From Actinomadura sp. NAK00032 (GTDB lineage Bacteria; Actinomycetota; Actinomycetes; Streptosporangiales; Streptosporangiaceae): 64,000 nt of DNA. A model generated the notes under the pieces. The model was not told where the DNA came from, searched no databases, and worked only from the letters and a program-made list of their open reading frames with translations. Below are positions 17,943 to 32,094 of the stretch, in pieces (positions within the stretch are counted from its first letter, which is position 1; every line of letters starts with the position of its first letter). Both the position numbers and the translations under genes were made by a program. Location of the stretch: positions 4,092,001-4,156,000 of the forward strand of contig NZ_CP054932.1 of NCBI RefSeq assembly GCF_013364275.1, written 5' to 3'.

Positions 17943-18578
17943 ATGGACGGAGCGCTGCTGCCACGGGACTTCTTCGACCGCCCGGTGGAGGAGGTCGCGC
18001 CGTCGCTGCTCGGCCACGTGATCACCCACCGCACCCCCGAGGGGGAGGTGGCCGCCCGGCTCACCGAGGTGGAGGCGTACGCGGGGCCGCTCGACCCCGC
18101 GTCCCACGCCTACCGGGGGCGGACCAGGCGCAACGAGGTCATGTTCGGGCCGCCCGGGCACGTGTACGTGTACTTCACCTACGGCATGCACTTCTGCATG
18201 AACCTGGTCTGCGGCCCGGACGGGACGTCCATGGCGGTGCTGCTGCGCGCGGGCGAGATCATCGCGGGGGAGGACCTCGCCCGGGCGCGGCGCCCGCGCT
18301 CGACCGTCCGGGACCTGGCCCGCGGCCCGGCGCGGCTCTGCCAGGCCCTCGGCATCGCCCGCGAGCAGAACGGCTTGGACGTGTGCGCGCCCGGCGGGGA
18401 GATGACCGTCCTCGCGGGCGAGCCCGCCGACCCCGCGCTGATCCGCAGCGGCCCGCGGACCGGCGTGAACGGCGCCAAGGAGGTGCCGTGGCGGTTCTGG
18501 ATCGACGGTGACCCGACCGTGTCCCCGTACCGCCCGCACGTCCCGCGGCAGCGCCGGAAGGTCCCCGCCGACGGCTGA
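17943..18578 (+). CDS. DNA-3-methyladenine glycosylase (AAG/MPG family)
   Basis: Base-excision repair glycosylase removing alkylated purines such as 3-methyladenine and hypoxanthine. It has 211 residues, normal for bacterial MPG proteins. Residues 41-48 (TEVEAYAG) carry the catalytic glutamate; the DNA-intercalating and pocket region VMFGPPGHVYVYFTYGMHFCMN spans 66-87. ATG 17943 follows GGTGAGG. It lies between argH and tyrS, a common actinobacterial neighbourhood, with no functional link evident. Confidence 0.93.
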   Translation: MDGALLPRDFFDRPVEEVAPSLLGHVITHRTPEGEVAARLTEVEAYAGPLDPASHAYRGRTRRNEVMFGPPGHVYVYFTYGMHFCMNLVCGPDGTSMAVLLRAGEIIAGEDLARARRPRSTVRDLARGPARLCQALGIAREQNGLDVCAPGGEMTVLAGEPADPALIRSGPRTGVNGAKEVPWRFWIDGDPTVSPYRPHVPRQRRKVPADG

Positions 18579-18701
18579 CCCGCCGCCTCTTGGCTCCCGC
18601 GCGCCGCGCCGTCCCCGGCCGTTGAATATCGTTGGCGTGACACGCGCCCGCCGGTGCAGTCTGGTGGGTGTACGGAAAGCAAGCCGGAGACGAGGGAGAC
18701 C

Positions 18702-19979
18702 GTGACCGACATCCTGGATGATCTCGCGTGGCGCGGCCTGATCGCGCAGTCCACCGACCTGGACGATCTGCGGGCCTTGCTCGCCGCGGGACCGGTCACG
18801 CTCTATTGCGGCTTCGACCCGACGGCGCCGTCGCTGCACCTCGGCAACCTGATCCAGATCCTCACGCTGCGGCGCTTCCAGCGGGCCGGGCACCGGCCGA
18901 TCGGCCTCGTCGGCGGCGCCACCGGGCTGATCGGAGACCCGAGCGGCAAGAGCGCCGAGCGCGTGCTGAACTCGGAGGAGACCGTCGCCGCCTGGGTCGA
19001 GCGGGTCCGCGGCCAGGTGTCGGGGTTCCTCGACTTCCACGAGGGGCCGACCGGCGCCACCATGGTCAGCAACCTCGACTGGACGGGCCCGATGTCGGCC
19101 ATCGAGTTCCTGCGCGACATCGGCAAGCACTTCCCGGTCAACCGGATGCTCGCCCGGGAGACGGTCAAGGCCCGCCTCGACTCGACCGGCATGAGCTACA
19201 CCGAGTTCAGCTACGTGCTGCTCCAGTCCATGGACTTCCTGGAGCTGTACCGGCGGCACGGCTGCCGGCTGCAGACGGGCGGCAGCGACCAGTGGGGCAA
19301 CCTGACCGCGGGCGTCGACCTGATCCGCCGCGTCGAGGGCGGCAGCGCGCACGCGCTGACCACGCCGCTGCTCACCAAGGCGGACGGGTCGAAGTTCGGC
19401 AAGACCGCCGGCGGCGAGACCTACTGGCTCGACGCGGAGCTGACCTCGCCGTACGCGTTCTACCAGTTCTGGATCAACGCCGACGACCGGGACGTGGACA
19501 AGTTCCTGAAGTTCTTCAGCTTCCGGCCGCGCGAGGAGATCGAGGAGCTGGTGAAGCAGGGCGCCGACCGCCCCGCGGCCCGCGCCCCGCAGCGGGCGCT
19601 CGCCGAGGAGATGACCACGCTGGTCCACGGCGCGGACGAGACCGCCCGCGTCGTCGCCGCCTCCCGCGCCCTGTTCGGCCAGGGCTCCCTGGAGGAGCTG
19701 GACGAGCGGACGCTGAGGGCCGCGCTCGCGGAGGTGCCGCGGGCCGAGGTGCCGTCCGGTGACCTGCCGAGCGTGGTGGACCTCCTCGCGGAGTCCGGCC
19801 TGTGCAAGAGCAAGTCCGAGGCGCGCCGCGCGATCGCCCAGGGCGGCGCGTACCTCAACAACGCCAAGGTCGAGTCGGAGGACGCCGTGCCGGCGCCGTC
19901 CGACCTCCTCCACGGCCGCTTCCTCGTCCTGCGGCGCGGCAAGCGGCACGTGGGAGGCGTGGAGGTGACGACGGCCTGA
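18702..19979 (+). CDS. tyrS: Tyrosyl-tRNA synthetase
   Basis: Charges tRNA-Tyr. Class I synthetase of 425 residues. The HIGH-type motif is HLGN at 46-49 and the KMSKS-type motif is KFGKT at 231-235, both usual for bacterial TyrRS. The tyrosine pocket region GGSDQWGN is at 193-200. The C-terminal 60 residues form an S4-like RNA-binding domain (SKSEARRAIAQGGAYLNN). GTG 18702 lies after GAGGGAGACC. A strong terminator follows. Confidence 0.95.
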   Translation: MTDILDDLAWRGLIAQSTDLDDLRALLAAGPVTLYCGFDPTAPSLHLGNLIQILTLRRFQRAGHRPIGLVGGATGLIGDPSGKSAERVLNSEETVAAWVERVRGQVSGFLDFHEGPTGATMVSNLDWTGPMSAIEFLRDIGKHFPVNRMLARETVKARLDSTGMSYTEFSYVLLQSMDFLELYRRHGCRLQTGGSDQWGNLTAGVDLIRRVEGGSAHALTTPLLTKADGSKFGKTAGGETYWLDAELTSPYAFYQFWINADDRDVDKFLKFFSFRPREEIEELVKQGADRPAARAPQRALAEEMTTLVHGADETARVVAASRALFGQGSLEELDERTLRAALAEVPRAEVPSGDLPSVVDLLAESGLCKSKSEARRAIAQGGAYLNNAKVESEDAVPAPSDLLHGRFLVLRRGKRHVGGVEVTTA

Positions 19980-19997
19980 GCCGTCGGGAACCGTCCC

Positions 19998-20036
19998 GCG
20001 AACGCCCGTCCGGTCCCGCACCGGGCGGGCGTTCGC
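19998..20036 (+). terminator. tyrS terminator
   Basis: Sixteen bases at 19998-20013 pair with 20021-20036 (one T-G wobble), loop TCCCGCA, starting 19 bases after the tyrS stop. No T run, as is common in actinobacteria. Confidence 0.65.
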
Positions 20037-20158
20037 CATGACCGGGCCAAACTTCGGTAGATACACGTCACAGTGCGGTTACGAGCGGCTGTGCCGGGCA
20101 TCATCTAGGGCCGGAAAACTACATCTGACCTGGGGTTACACGGCCACGGAGGTCGATT

Positions 20159-20187
20159 TGACGCTCCTGGCGGGTGGATCTAATGTT
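20159..20187 (+). promoter_or_regulatory. rrn promoter P1
   Basis: TTGACG (20159-20164), 17 bases, TAATGT (20182-20187). It lies about 430 bases before the 16S start, a normal distance for actinobacterial rrn promoters. Confidence 0.6.
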
Positions 20188-20314
20188 CTACTCGCCCCAA
20201 GGGGGAGCGGGACGCCGGAACCGGCGGCCGGCCCCGAAGGGGATCCTCTGCAGACCAGCCCGGTGGAGACACGTCTCCGTCGATTGGGACGTACGAGGAC
20301 GATCCGCCCCGAAG

Positions 20315-20343
20315 TTGGATGAACGGGACGAATCGGGTAAGCT
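20315..20343 (+). promoter_or_regulatory. Possible rrn promoter P2
   Basis: TTGGAT (20315-20320), 17 bases, TAAGCT (20338-20343). The leader between here and the 16S contains a TTGAGAACTCAACAG element near 20405-20420, and a related TTTGAGAACTGCACAG stretch recurs in the 16S-23S spacer; such boxes are typical of pre-rRNA processing or antitermination regions. Confidence 0.45.
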
Positions 20344-20618
20344 TGAAGGGTTGCCTCGGAGCCGGGGTCCGCGAGAGCGGGGTTCGGCGCGGTGGGTGTC
20401 CGTTTCTTGAGAACTCAACAGCGTGTTAAAAGCCAGTGCCTTTATCGGCTCGGTGCTCTCTTCGGGGAGTCCGGGTCGCCCCGTGGCCGTCAGCCCTTCC
20501 GGGTTGATGGTGGGGATTTCTTTGAGGCAATGCGCGACTCTTCGGAGTTGTGCTTTTGCTGGGATTTTCTTCGAGGTTTGGCCGGCTGGGGTTCGCCCCC
20601 TGGTTGGTCGTTTGGACC

Positions 20619-25690
<5,072 letters not shown>

Positions 25691-25848
25691 ACTGAACGTT
25701 CAAAGCGAGTCGCTGCTACGAGATTTTGTTCGCGTCCCTGTGTGGTTCTCAGGAAACAACCTGGAACCGCAGCACATAATTGAAGATTTCCGAGCCTGCC
25801 GGCTTGGACGTTGATTTGCCCATCCGTGTGCGGGTGGTGCGTTGAGAC

Positions 25849-25966
25849 GTTCGGTGGTTTTGGCGAAGGGGAAACACCCGGTCCCATCCCGAACCCGGAA
25901 GTTAAGCCCTTCAGCGCCGATGGTACTGCATGGGAGACTGTGTGGGAGAGTAGGACGCCGCCGGAC
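25849..25966 (+). rRNA. 5S ribosomal RNA
   Basis: About 118 bases. The terminal stem is GTTCGGTGG at 25849-25857 with CCGCCGGAC at 25958-25966. The conserved CCCGAACCCGGAAGTTAAG and GGTACTGCATGGGAGACTGT segments are present. Confidence 0.95.
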
Positions 25967-25978
25967 ACATATTGCAGG

Positions 25979-26010
25979 AAGGCCCCGCCGTCACCGGCGG
26001 GGCCTTTCTC
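25979..26010 (+). terminator. rrn operon terminator
   Basis: AAGGCCCCGCCG (25979-25990) pairs with CGGCGGGGCCTT (25995-26006), loop TCAC, followed by TCTCATTT. A 12-bp stem with a T-rich tail; strong rho-independent terminator. Confidence 0.92.
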
Positions 26011-26013
26011 ATT

Positions 26014-26877
26014 TCACCCTCGGGGCGACCCGGCCAGCACCCGGTTCGCGTTGCCGATCCGGGCGGCGTTGGCCGCGCGCTCCCGGTCGAGTTCGGTTTT
26101 GTGACGGGCGATCAGGCGCTTCTGGTAAGCGGCCTCGACACTTGCCCAGATGTCGATGAGACGGGCCTCGTGCTTGCAGCGCACGTCGGCCACGGCCGTC
26201 GCCTTTTCCACCCTGGTGACGCGATGGTCGGGCCCGTCGATGAATCGCCGGTCGCGGTTGGCGTCCCTGGGCGTCGCATACGAATGGCCCGCCCGCTTCA
26301 TGCAGCGGCTCCAGACCGCGAACGCGGTACGGACGCGGCTGTCCTTCGCCGCCCGTTGGAGGCTCGTGAAGGCCAGGCGGTCCCCGAGCGTCCCGGACTG
26401 CCGGGAGCCCGCGTTCAATGTGCGGCCGGCCTCGCCGACGCAGCCGCCCTCCGGCACGGCACGGCCGTGGATCTTCGCCGGTCCGTCGCCCCAGGCGGCC
26501 TCGCGCGCCCGCGGCGGCAGGTCCGGCCGCGGTGGCCGCTTGCTGATCTCGGGGCTGCTGTAGCCGAGCCTGCCCGCCCGCTCCTCGTCGGCGAGACCGT
26601 AGCGGCGGGCGTTCTGGGAGAACGGCGGCGGCGCGGGGTCACCGACGTCGAAGGCGACGCCGTAGCGCCGTAGACATGCGGTCACGAGCTTCTTCTCGGC
26701 ACGCTGGACGGTCTTCCGCTGCGCGGGACTCGTCCGGTAGGCGTCGAGGGGGAGGGTGAGCGCGGCGACGTCGCCGACGTGCCGGACGCGGACGGCGGGT
26801 TCGTCCGGACGCTGGGCCCCGCATCCCGCGAGGAGGAGCGGGACGAGCAGCGCGGCGGTCGCCCGTGCGTGGTTCAC
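26014..26877 (-). CDS. Putative lipoprotein of unknown function
   Basis: Secreted lipoprotein of 287 residues. A short signal peptide ends in a lipobox LLAGC with acylated C19. The mature part is basic and carries scattered cysteines (TACLRRYG, GGCVGEAG, WSRCMKRAGH, VRCKHEA) that could form disulfides. The CMKRAGHSYATP region resembles a family of actinobacterial surface lipoproteins I cannot name. GTG 26877 is used because it begins the signal peptide and follows GAGAGAGG; the frame runs open upstream to 26931. Its stop lies just after the rrn terminator, convergent to rrn. Confidence 0.75.
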   Translation of the reverse strand: MNHARATAALLVPLLLAGCGAQRPDEPAVRVRHVGDVAALTLPLDAYRTSPAQRKTVQRAEKKLVTACLRRYGVAFDVGDPAPPPFSQNARRYGLADEERAGRLGYSSPEISKRPPRPDLPPRAREAAWGDGPAKIHGRAVPEGGCVGEAGRTLNAGSRQSGTLGDRLAFTSLQRAAKDSRVRTAFAVWSRCMKRAGHSYATPRDANRDRRFIDGPDHRVTRVEKATAVADVRCKHEARLIDIWASVEAAYQKRLIARHKTELDRERAANAARIGNANRVLAGSPRG

Positions 26878-26951
26878 CGTGGTGCCTCTCTCGCATCGCG
26901 AACGGCGGGTCCGGGCGGCGCGGGGTTCCACGCCCGGACCCTCTCATCGGG

Positions 26952-27302
26952 TCAGGCCGCGTCGAAGGAACCGAGGTGGTCGTTGATCCCCGGGTTCAGG
27001 TTCCCGTCGGTCTCGTCCTCGAGCTCCTGCGACTGGCCGGTGAAGTTGGGCTCGCTGTAGACGACCTCGTTCCAGACGGTGTTGAGGTTCCGCCACGAGC
27101 TGGCTGTCTGCTGGACGTTGTGGCCGTTGGGGAAGCGCTGGCCGCCGAAGTCCTGGACGTTGTTCTCGTAGCAGCGGCTCGAGCCCTGCTGGCCCGGGTC
27201 CTCCCAGAAGCAGCTCGTCGCCTGGGCGGGCGGCGCCACCGTGAGGCAGGCCGCCCCGCAGAGCGCGACCGCCGCCATGATCCGCCATGTCGTTTTCGCC
27301 AT
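26952..27302 (-). CDS. Secreted peptidase-inhibitor I36-like/crystallin-fold protein
   Basis: Small exported protein of 116 residues. A signal peptide (hydrophobic 8-22) ends at about PAQA-TS, residue 28. The mature part opens CFWEDPG and has CYENNVQDFGG and VVYSEPNFTGQSQEL, matching the two-motif Greek-key pattern of the I36 (SMPI) metalloprotease-inhibitor and beta/gamma-crystallin families. Two cysteines (31 and 44) may pair. ATG 27302 follows GAAGGGAG. Actual protease inhibition is not shown by sequence. Confidence 0.75.
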   Translation of the reverse strand: MAKTTWRIMAAVALCGAACLTVAPPAQATSCFWEDPGQQGSSRCYENNVQDFGGQRFPNGHNVQQTASSWRNLNTVWNEVVYSEPNFTGQSQELEDETDGNLNPGINDHLGSFDAA

Positions 27303-27485
27303 GTCGTTCTCCCTTCACCCGCGGCGCCGGGATGGCGCCCATTTGTAGTCGGGCGAACACAGATTGTCATGAGCCGGGTCGGTGGAGAAGTGGGCGGAGG
27401 CGCGTCTGACCTGGTGGGCAGGCGTACCTGCCTGTCGCGGGTGCGGGTTCGCGACACGCCGGCAAATCTTCGTGGGCTCACGGGC

Positions 27486-27841
27486 ATGGCGATCGACTGG
27501 ACGGAGCAGCTCGTCGGCGAGTACTTCTGGGAGCCGGTGCCCGGCACGTGGAGCGTCCGCCCGCGCGCGGAGACGGTGAGCCCGATGGAAGCGGGGGCGG
27601 GGAGTACGTCATCGACTTCGCCCAACCGGAACCCGTCCCGCCGCCGGTGACCGCGATCGCCTGGCGGCTCGGGCGCCTCATCGTCGGTGAGCCCGGCGTG
27701 CGGGTGGCCGGCCATTTCGGTGGGCCGCCCGTCGACTACGAGAGCTTCCGGTACGCGGGCTCCGCCGCCGAGGCGCTCGCACAGCTCGACGGGGGCTACG
27801 CGGCGTGGACGGCCGGGGTCCGCGGCCTCGATCCCGGCGAT
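27486..27841 (+). pseudogene. DinB superfamily protein, decayed
   Basis: The start MAIDWTEQLV jumps directly to GEYFWEPVPGTWSVRPR, so about 20 residues of helix one are missing compared with my memory of the family. Near 27590-27602, in a run of Gs, the reading frame shifts; the next frame continues GEYVIDFAQPEPVPPPVTAIAWRL and HFGGPPVDYESF through to GVRGLDPGD. The C-terminal half with the last metal-ligand helix is gone, replaced by methyltransferase-like sequence. Three lesions make a non-functional gene likely; a homopolymer sequencing error could explain only the frameshift. Confidence 0.7.
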
Positions 27842-28033
27842 GCTCGGCGGTGGCGGGCACGTCCTCGCGATCGACCGGTCCGCCGCGGCGGTCGCGCAGG
27901 CGGAGTCGGGGTGCTCGACGGGCGTCACTCGCAGGCCGGCCGCCGCGCCGTGCGGCGCGTCGCGGCGGTGCCGGCGCCGGGCGGCCGCCTCCTCGTCGAC
28001 GGCGGCGACCCGTTGCGGGAGATCTCCCTCTGA
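27842..28033 (+). pseudogene. SAM-dependent methyltransferase remnant
   Basis: Directly after the DinB fragment a different frame reads GGGHVLAIDRSAAAVAQAE, which looks like the strand-1/strand-2 region of a Rossmann methyltransferase. After an internal loss the DinB frame resumes with PAPGGRLLVDGGDP, the late-strand motif, and stops at 28033. It is too short and broken to work. The junction implies a deletion that fused two genes. Confidence 0.5.
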
Positions 28034-28060
28034 CCGCGCGCCCGGGCGGGCCGGGCCGAG

Positions 28061-28669
28061 TCAGCGGCCGAGGGCCCGGTCGAGGGTGGCGGCCCACTGG
28101 GTCAGCAGGCGGGTGCGGCGCGCCGAGTCGTCGGTGAGCAGGTCGGCGAGGCCCAGCCCGCGGACCAGGTCGAGGGTCGCCTGGACGGTCTCGCGGACGC
28201 CGGCGACGCTCTCGTCCGCGCCGAGCGCCTCGACGGTGAGGCGGTGCGCCTCCCGCCCCACGCGGGCTTCGAGGGGGAGGACCTGCGCGCGGAGCTGCTC
28301 GTCGGAGCTGGCCGCGACCCACAGCTGCAGCGCGGCGCGGAACAGCGGGCTCGTGTACATCTCGCCGAGCAGGGCCACGATGTCGAGCGTGGACGGGCGG
28401 CGGCCGGCGAGCCCGTCCAGGCGCTCGCGCATCTGGGTCATCCGCACCTCGGAGCCGTAGCCGACCGCGGCCGTCACCAGCTCCTCCCGCGTCCGGAAGT
28501 GGTGCTGCGCCGCGCCCCGGGAGACGCCCGCGCGCTCGGCGACCACGGCGACGGTGGTGCCGGCCCAGCCCACCGAGGCGAGGCAGTCGATAGCGGCCTC
28601 CAGGAGGCGCCGCCGGGTGGCGCGGCTGCGGTCCTGCTGCGGTTCGCGGGGGAGTGCCCGGGCGGTCAT
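28061..28669 (-). CDS. TetR/AcrR family transcriptional regulator
   Basis: Repressor of 202 residues. The N-terminal helix-turn-helix runs from RRRLLEAAIDCLASVGWAG through VAERAGVSRGAAQHHF, followed by RTREELV; the C-terminal ligand domain is helical (YTSPLFRAALQLWVAASSDEQ). It is transcribed away from the AtuA/carboxylase operon with a 100-base gap holding an inverted repeat, so it very probably controls that operon, as AtuR does in Pseudomonas. The ligand, perhaps an acyl-CoA, is unknown. Confidence 0.88.
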   Translation of the reverse strand: MTARALPREPQQDRSRATRRRLLEAAIDCLASVGWAGTTVAVVAERAGVSRGAAQHHFRTREELVTAAVGYGSEVRMTQMRERLDGLAGRRPSTLDIVALLGEMYTSPLFRAALQLWVAASSDEQLRAQVLPLEARVGREAHRLTVEALGADESVAGVRETVQATLDLVRGLGLADLLTDDSARRTRLLTQWAATLDRALGR

Positions 28670-28721
28670 GGCTTCCTCGGCTCGACGGGCCTCCAGTCAA
28701 CCAAACCGCCCCGCAGAAAAA

Positions 28722-28737
28722 CAATCATGCGCGATTG
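28722..28737. promoter_or_regulatory. Probable TetR operator
   Basis: CAATC-ATGCGC-GATTG, an inverted repeat in the divergent gap. TTGATT at 28735-28740, immediately overlapping its right end, could be the -35 element for the AtuA operon. Confidence 0.5.
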
Positions 28738-28769
28738 ATTTTTTCAGGCGGGGCTGGCAGTGTTCAGCC

Positions 28770-30497
28770 ATGAGCCAACCGCTGCGGGTCGGGAACGCCT
28801 CGGGCTTCTACGGCGACCGCTTCGCCGCGGTGCGGGAGATGCTGGAGGGCGGGCCGCTGGACGTCCTCACCGGCGACTACCTCGCCGAGTTGACGATGCT
28901 GATCCTGGGCCGCGGCAAGATGAAGGACCCGGACGCCGGGTACGCCACCACGTTCCTGCGCCAGCTGGAGGAGTCTCTCGGGCTGGCGGTGGAGCGGGGC
29001 ACCGCGATCGTCGCGAACGCCGGCGGGCTGAACCCGCGCGGGCTCGCCGACCGGCTGCGCGACCTGGCCGCGCGGCTCGGGATCGAGGTGCGCGTCGCCC
29101 ATGTGGAGGGCGACGACCTACTGGCGCGGGCCGGCGAGTTCGGCTTCGCCGACTCTCCGTACGGAGCGCCGCTCACCGCCAACGCGTACCTGGGCGCCTG
29201 GGGGATCGCCGAGTGCCTGAAGGCGGGCGCCGATGTGGTGGTGACCGGCCGCGTCACCGACGCCTCACTGGTGGTGGGCCCGGCCGCCGCGCACTTCGGA
29301 TGGGCGCGGGACGACTGGGACGCCCTGGCGGGCGCGACCGTCGCCGGGCACGTCCTGGAGTGCGGGGCCCAGGCCACGGGCGGCAACTACGCCTTCTTCG
29401 AAGAAATCTACAATGTAAAGGCACCGGGCTTCCCGATCGCGGAGATCCATGCCGACGGCTCCAGCGTCATCACCAAGCACGACGGAACCGGCGGCGCGGT
29501 GACCACCGAGACGGTCGCGGCCCAGCTCCTCTACGAGATCGGCGGGCCGGCCTATGCCGGGCCCGACGTGACGACCCGCTTCGACACGATCCGGCTGGCC
29601 CAGGACGGGCCCGACCGTGTGCGGATCAGCGGCGTCGAGGGGGCACCGCCGCCGGCGTCCACCAAGGTGTGCCTGAACCATCTCGGCGGCCACCGCAACG
29701 AGATGACGTTCGTCCTCACCGGGCTCGGCATCGAGGCCAAGGCGGAGTCGGTCAAGGCGCGGATGGCGGCCGCGTTCGGCGACGCGCCGCCGGCCCGGGT
29801 GGAGTGGACGCTCATCGGCGATGCCAAGGCCGACCCGGCCACGCAGGGGGAGGCGACCGCGCTGCTCCGCTGCGCCGTCCTCGACCCGGACCCGCACAAG
29901 GTCGGCCGCGCGTTCAGCAACGCGGCGGTGGAGCTGGCCCTCGCCGGCTACCCGGGCTTCACGATGACCTCGCCACCCGGCAAGGGCGCCCCGTACGGCG
30001 TGTACTCGCCGGCGTACGTGCCGAACGAGGCGGTCGACCACGTCGCCGTCACCCCGGACGGCACCCGCGTACCGATCGCCCCCGCGCCGGTCACGGCACC
30101 GATCACGGGGGCGGGCGGGCAGGAAGGCGCCGCCCAGTCCCCACCGCAAGCCGCCCCCCGGGGGCCGGCCGTCAGGGCGCCCCTCGGACGGGTGGCCGGG
30201 GCGCGGAGCGGGGACAAGGGCGGGGACGCCAACATCGGCGTCTGGGCCCGGACCGGCGCCCAATGGGACTGGCTCGAACCCTTCCTGACCGTGGAGAGGT
30301 TCAAGGAGCTGCTGCCCGAGACGCAAGAGCACACCGTCCACCGGCACGTCCTGCCCGGCCTGCGCGCGGTCAACTTCGTGGTCGAGGGGCTGCTGCAGGA
30401 GGGCGTATCCGCCTCGACCCGGTTCGACCCGCAGGGCAAGGCCCTCGGGGAGTGGCTGCGGTCCCGCCTCGTCGACATCCCGGAGGCACTCCTTTGA
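28770..30497 (+). CDS. AtuA family protein (DUF1446 plus C-terminal AtuA domain)
   Basis: Protein of 575 residues. The first 450 are DUF1446 (VGNASGFYGDR, YLAELTMLILGRGK, VTGRVTDASLVVGPAAAHF, QATGGNYAFFEE). A Pro/Ala linker follows, then a 100-residue C-terminal domain beginning RVAGARSGDKGGDANIGVWAR as in AtuA of the acyclic terpene pathway. The biochemical role is not established; genetics in Pseudomonas links AtuA to citronellol/geranyl-CoA degradation. ATG 28770 is the first conserved start. The stop overlaps the TTG of the carboxyltransferase gene. Confidence 0.88.
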   Translation: MSQPLRVGNASGFYGDRFAAVREMLEGGPLDVLTGDYLAELTMLILGRGKMKDPDAGYATTFLRQLEESLGLAVERGTAIVANAGGLNPRGLADRLRDLAARLGIEVRVAHVEGDDLLARAGEFGFADSPYGAPLTANAYLGAWGIAECLKAGADVVVTGRVTDASLVVGPAAAHFGWARDDWDALAGATVAGHVLECGAQATGGNYAFFEEIYNVKAPGFPIAEIHADGSSVITKHDGTGGAVTTETVAAQLLYEIGGPAYAGPDVTTRFDTIRLAQDGPDRVRISGVEGAPPPASTKVCLNHLGGHRNEMTFVLTGLGIEAKAESVKARMAAAFGDAPPARVEWTLIGDAKADPATQGEATALLRCAVLDPDPHKVGRAFSNAAVELALAGYPGFTMTSPPGKGAPYGVYSPAYVPNEAVDHVAVTPDGTRVPIAPAPVTAPITGAGGQEGAAQSPPQAAPRGPAVRAPLGRVAGARSGDKGGDANIGVWARTGAQWDWLEPFLTVERFKELLPETQEHTVHRHVLPGLRAVNFVVEGLLQEGVSASTRFDPQGKALGEWLRSRLVDIPEALL

Positions 30498-32086
30498 CCC
30501 TGAAGAGCACGCTGGACGCGCGGAGCCCCGAGTACCGGGAGCGCCGCGCCGCCATGCTGGACAAGCTCGCGGCGCTGGACGCCGAGCACGCCAAGGCCCT
30601 CGAAGGCGGCGGCGAGAAGTACGTCGCGCGGCACCGCAGGCGCGGGAAGCTGCTGGCCCGCGAGCGCATCGAGCTGCTGCTCGACCCCGACTCGCCGTTC
30701 CTGGAGCTGAGCCCGCTCGCCGCCTGGGGGAGCGACTTCCCCGTCGGCGCCAGCGTGGTCACCGGCATCGGGGTCGTCGAGGGCGTCGAGTGCGTGATCG
30801 TGGCGAACGACCCGACGGTGCGGGGCGGGTCCAGCAACCCGTGGACGGTGAAGAAGAGCTTCCGGGCGTCCGACATCGCGCTGGAGAACCGGCTCCCGGT
30901 CATCAACCTGGTCGAGTCGGGCGGCGCGGACCTGCCGACGCAGAAGGAGATCTTCATCCCCGGCGGGCGGATGTTCCGGGACCTGACCCGGCTGTCGGCG
31001 GCCGGGATCCCGACGATCGCGCTCGTCTTCGGCAACTCGACCGCCGGCGGCGCGTACATCCCGGGCATGTGCGACTACGTCGTCATGGTGAAGGAGCGCG
31101 CGAAGGTGTTCCTCGGCGGCCCGCCGCTGGTGAAGATGGCGACGGGCGAGGAGGCCGACGACGAGGAGCTCGGCGGCGCGGAGATGCACGCCCGCACGTC
31201 CGGCCTCGCCGACTACATGGCCGCCGACGAGGCGGACGCGCTGCGCCTCGGCCGGCAGATCGTCAAGAACCTCAACCACCGCAAGCTCGGCCCGGCGCCC
31301 GGCCCGGTGGAGGAGCCGCTGTACGACGCGGAGGAACTCGCCGGGATCGTCCCCGAGGACCTCAAGGTCCCGTTCGACCCGCGCGAGGTCGTCGCCCGGA
31401 TCGCCGACGGCTCGCGCTTCGAGGAGTTCAAGCCGCTCTACGGGACGAGCCTCGTCACCGGCTGGACGCGCGTGCACGGCTACCCGGTCGGGGTGCTGGC
31501 CAACGCGCAGGGCGTCCTGTTCGGCGCCGAGGCGCAGAAGGCGGCCCAGTTCATCCAGCTCGCCAACCAGAGCGACACCCCGCTGCTGTTCCTGCACAAC
31601 ACCACCGGCTACATGGTCGGCAAGGAGTACGAGCAGGCCGGGATCATCAAGCACGGCGCACTGATGATCAACGCGGTGGCCAACAGCAGGGTGCCGCACA
31701 TCTCGATCGTGATGGGCGCCTCGTACGGGGCGGGCAACTACGGCATGTGCGGCCGGGCGTACGACCCTCGGTTCCTGTTCGCCTGGCCGAGCGCGAAGTC
31801 GGCGGTGATGGGGCCGCAGCAGCTCGCCGGGGTCCTGTCGATCGTGGCGCGGCAGGCCGCCGAGGCGCGCGGGCAGGCCTACGACGACGACCAGGACCGC
31901 GCCATGCGGGAGATGGTCGAGGCGCAGATCGAGGCGGAGTCGCTGCCGTTCTTCCTGTCGGGGCGGCTCTACGACGACGGCGTGATCGACCCGCGCGACA
32001 CCCGCACCGTCCTCGGCCTGTGCCTGTCCGCCGTCCACAACGCGCCCGTGCGCGGAGCCGACGGCTTCGGCGTCTTCCGGATGTGA
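30494..32086 (+). CDS. Acyl-CoA carboxylase carboxyltransferase (beta) subunit
   Basis: Moves CO2 from biotin to an acyl-CoA; 530 residues, normal. The N-terminal ARHRRRGKLLARERIELLLD, the acyl-CoA oxyanion loop FGNSTAGGAYIPGM and the biotin-side loop GASYGAGNYGM are intact. The composition and gene order resemble methylcrotonyl- or geranyl-CoA carboxylase more than propionyl-CoA carboxylase, judged by eye. TTG 30494 lies in a TTGA overlap with AtuA. Partner is the next gene. Confidence 0.92.
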   Translation: MTLKSTLDARSPEYRERRAAMLDKLAALDAEHAKALEGGGEKYVARHRRRGKLLARERIELLLDPDSPFLELSPLAAWGSDFPVGASVVTGIGVVEGVECVIVANDPTVRGGSSNPWTVKKSFRASDIALENRLPVINLVESGGADLPTQKEIFIPGGRMFRDLTRLSAAGIPTIALVFGNSTAGGAYIPGMCDYVVMVKERAKVFLGGPPLVKMATGEEADDEELGGAEMHARTSGLADYMAADEADALRLGRQIVKNLNHRKLGPAPGPVEEPLYDAEELAGIVPEDLKVPFDPREVVARIADGSRFEEFKPLYGTSLVTGWTRVHGYPVGVLANAQGVLFGAEAQKAAQFIQLANQSDTPLLFLHNTTGYMVGKEYEQAGIIKHGALMINAVANSRVPHISIVMGASYGAGNYGMCGRAYDPRFLFAWPSAKSAVMGPQQLAGVLSIVARQAAEARGQAYDDDQDRAMREMVEAQIEAESLPFFLSGRLYDDGVIDPRDTRTVLGLCLSAVHNAPVRGADGFGVFRM

Positions 32087-32094
32087 GCGAATCA

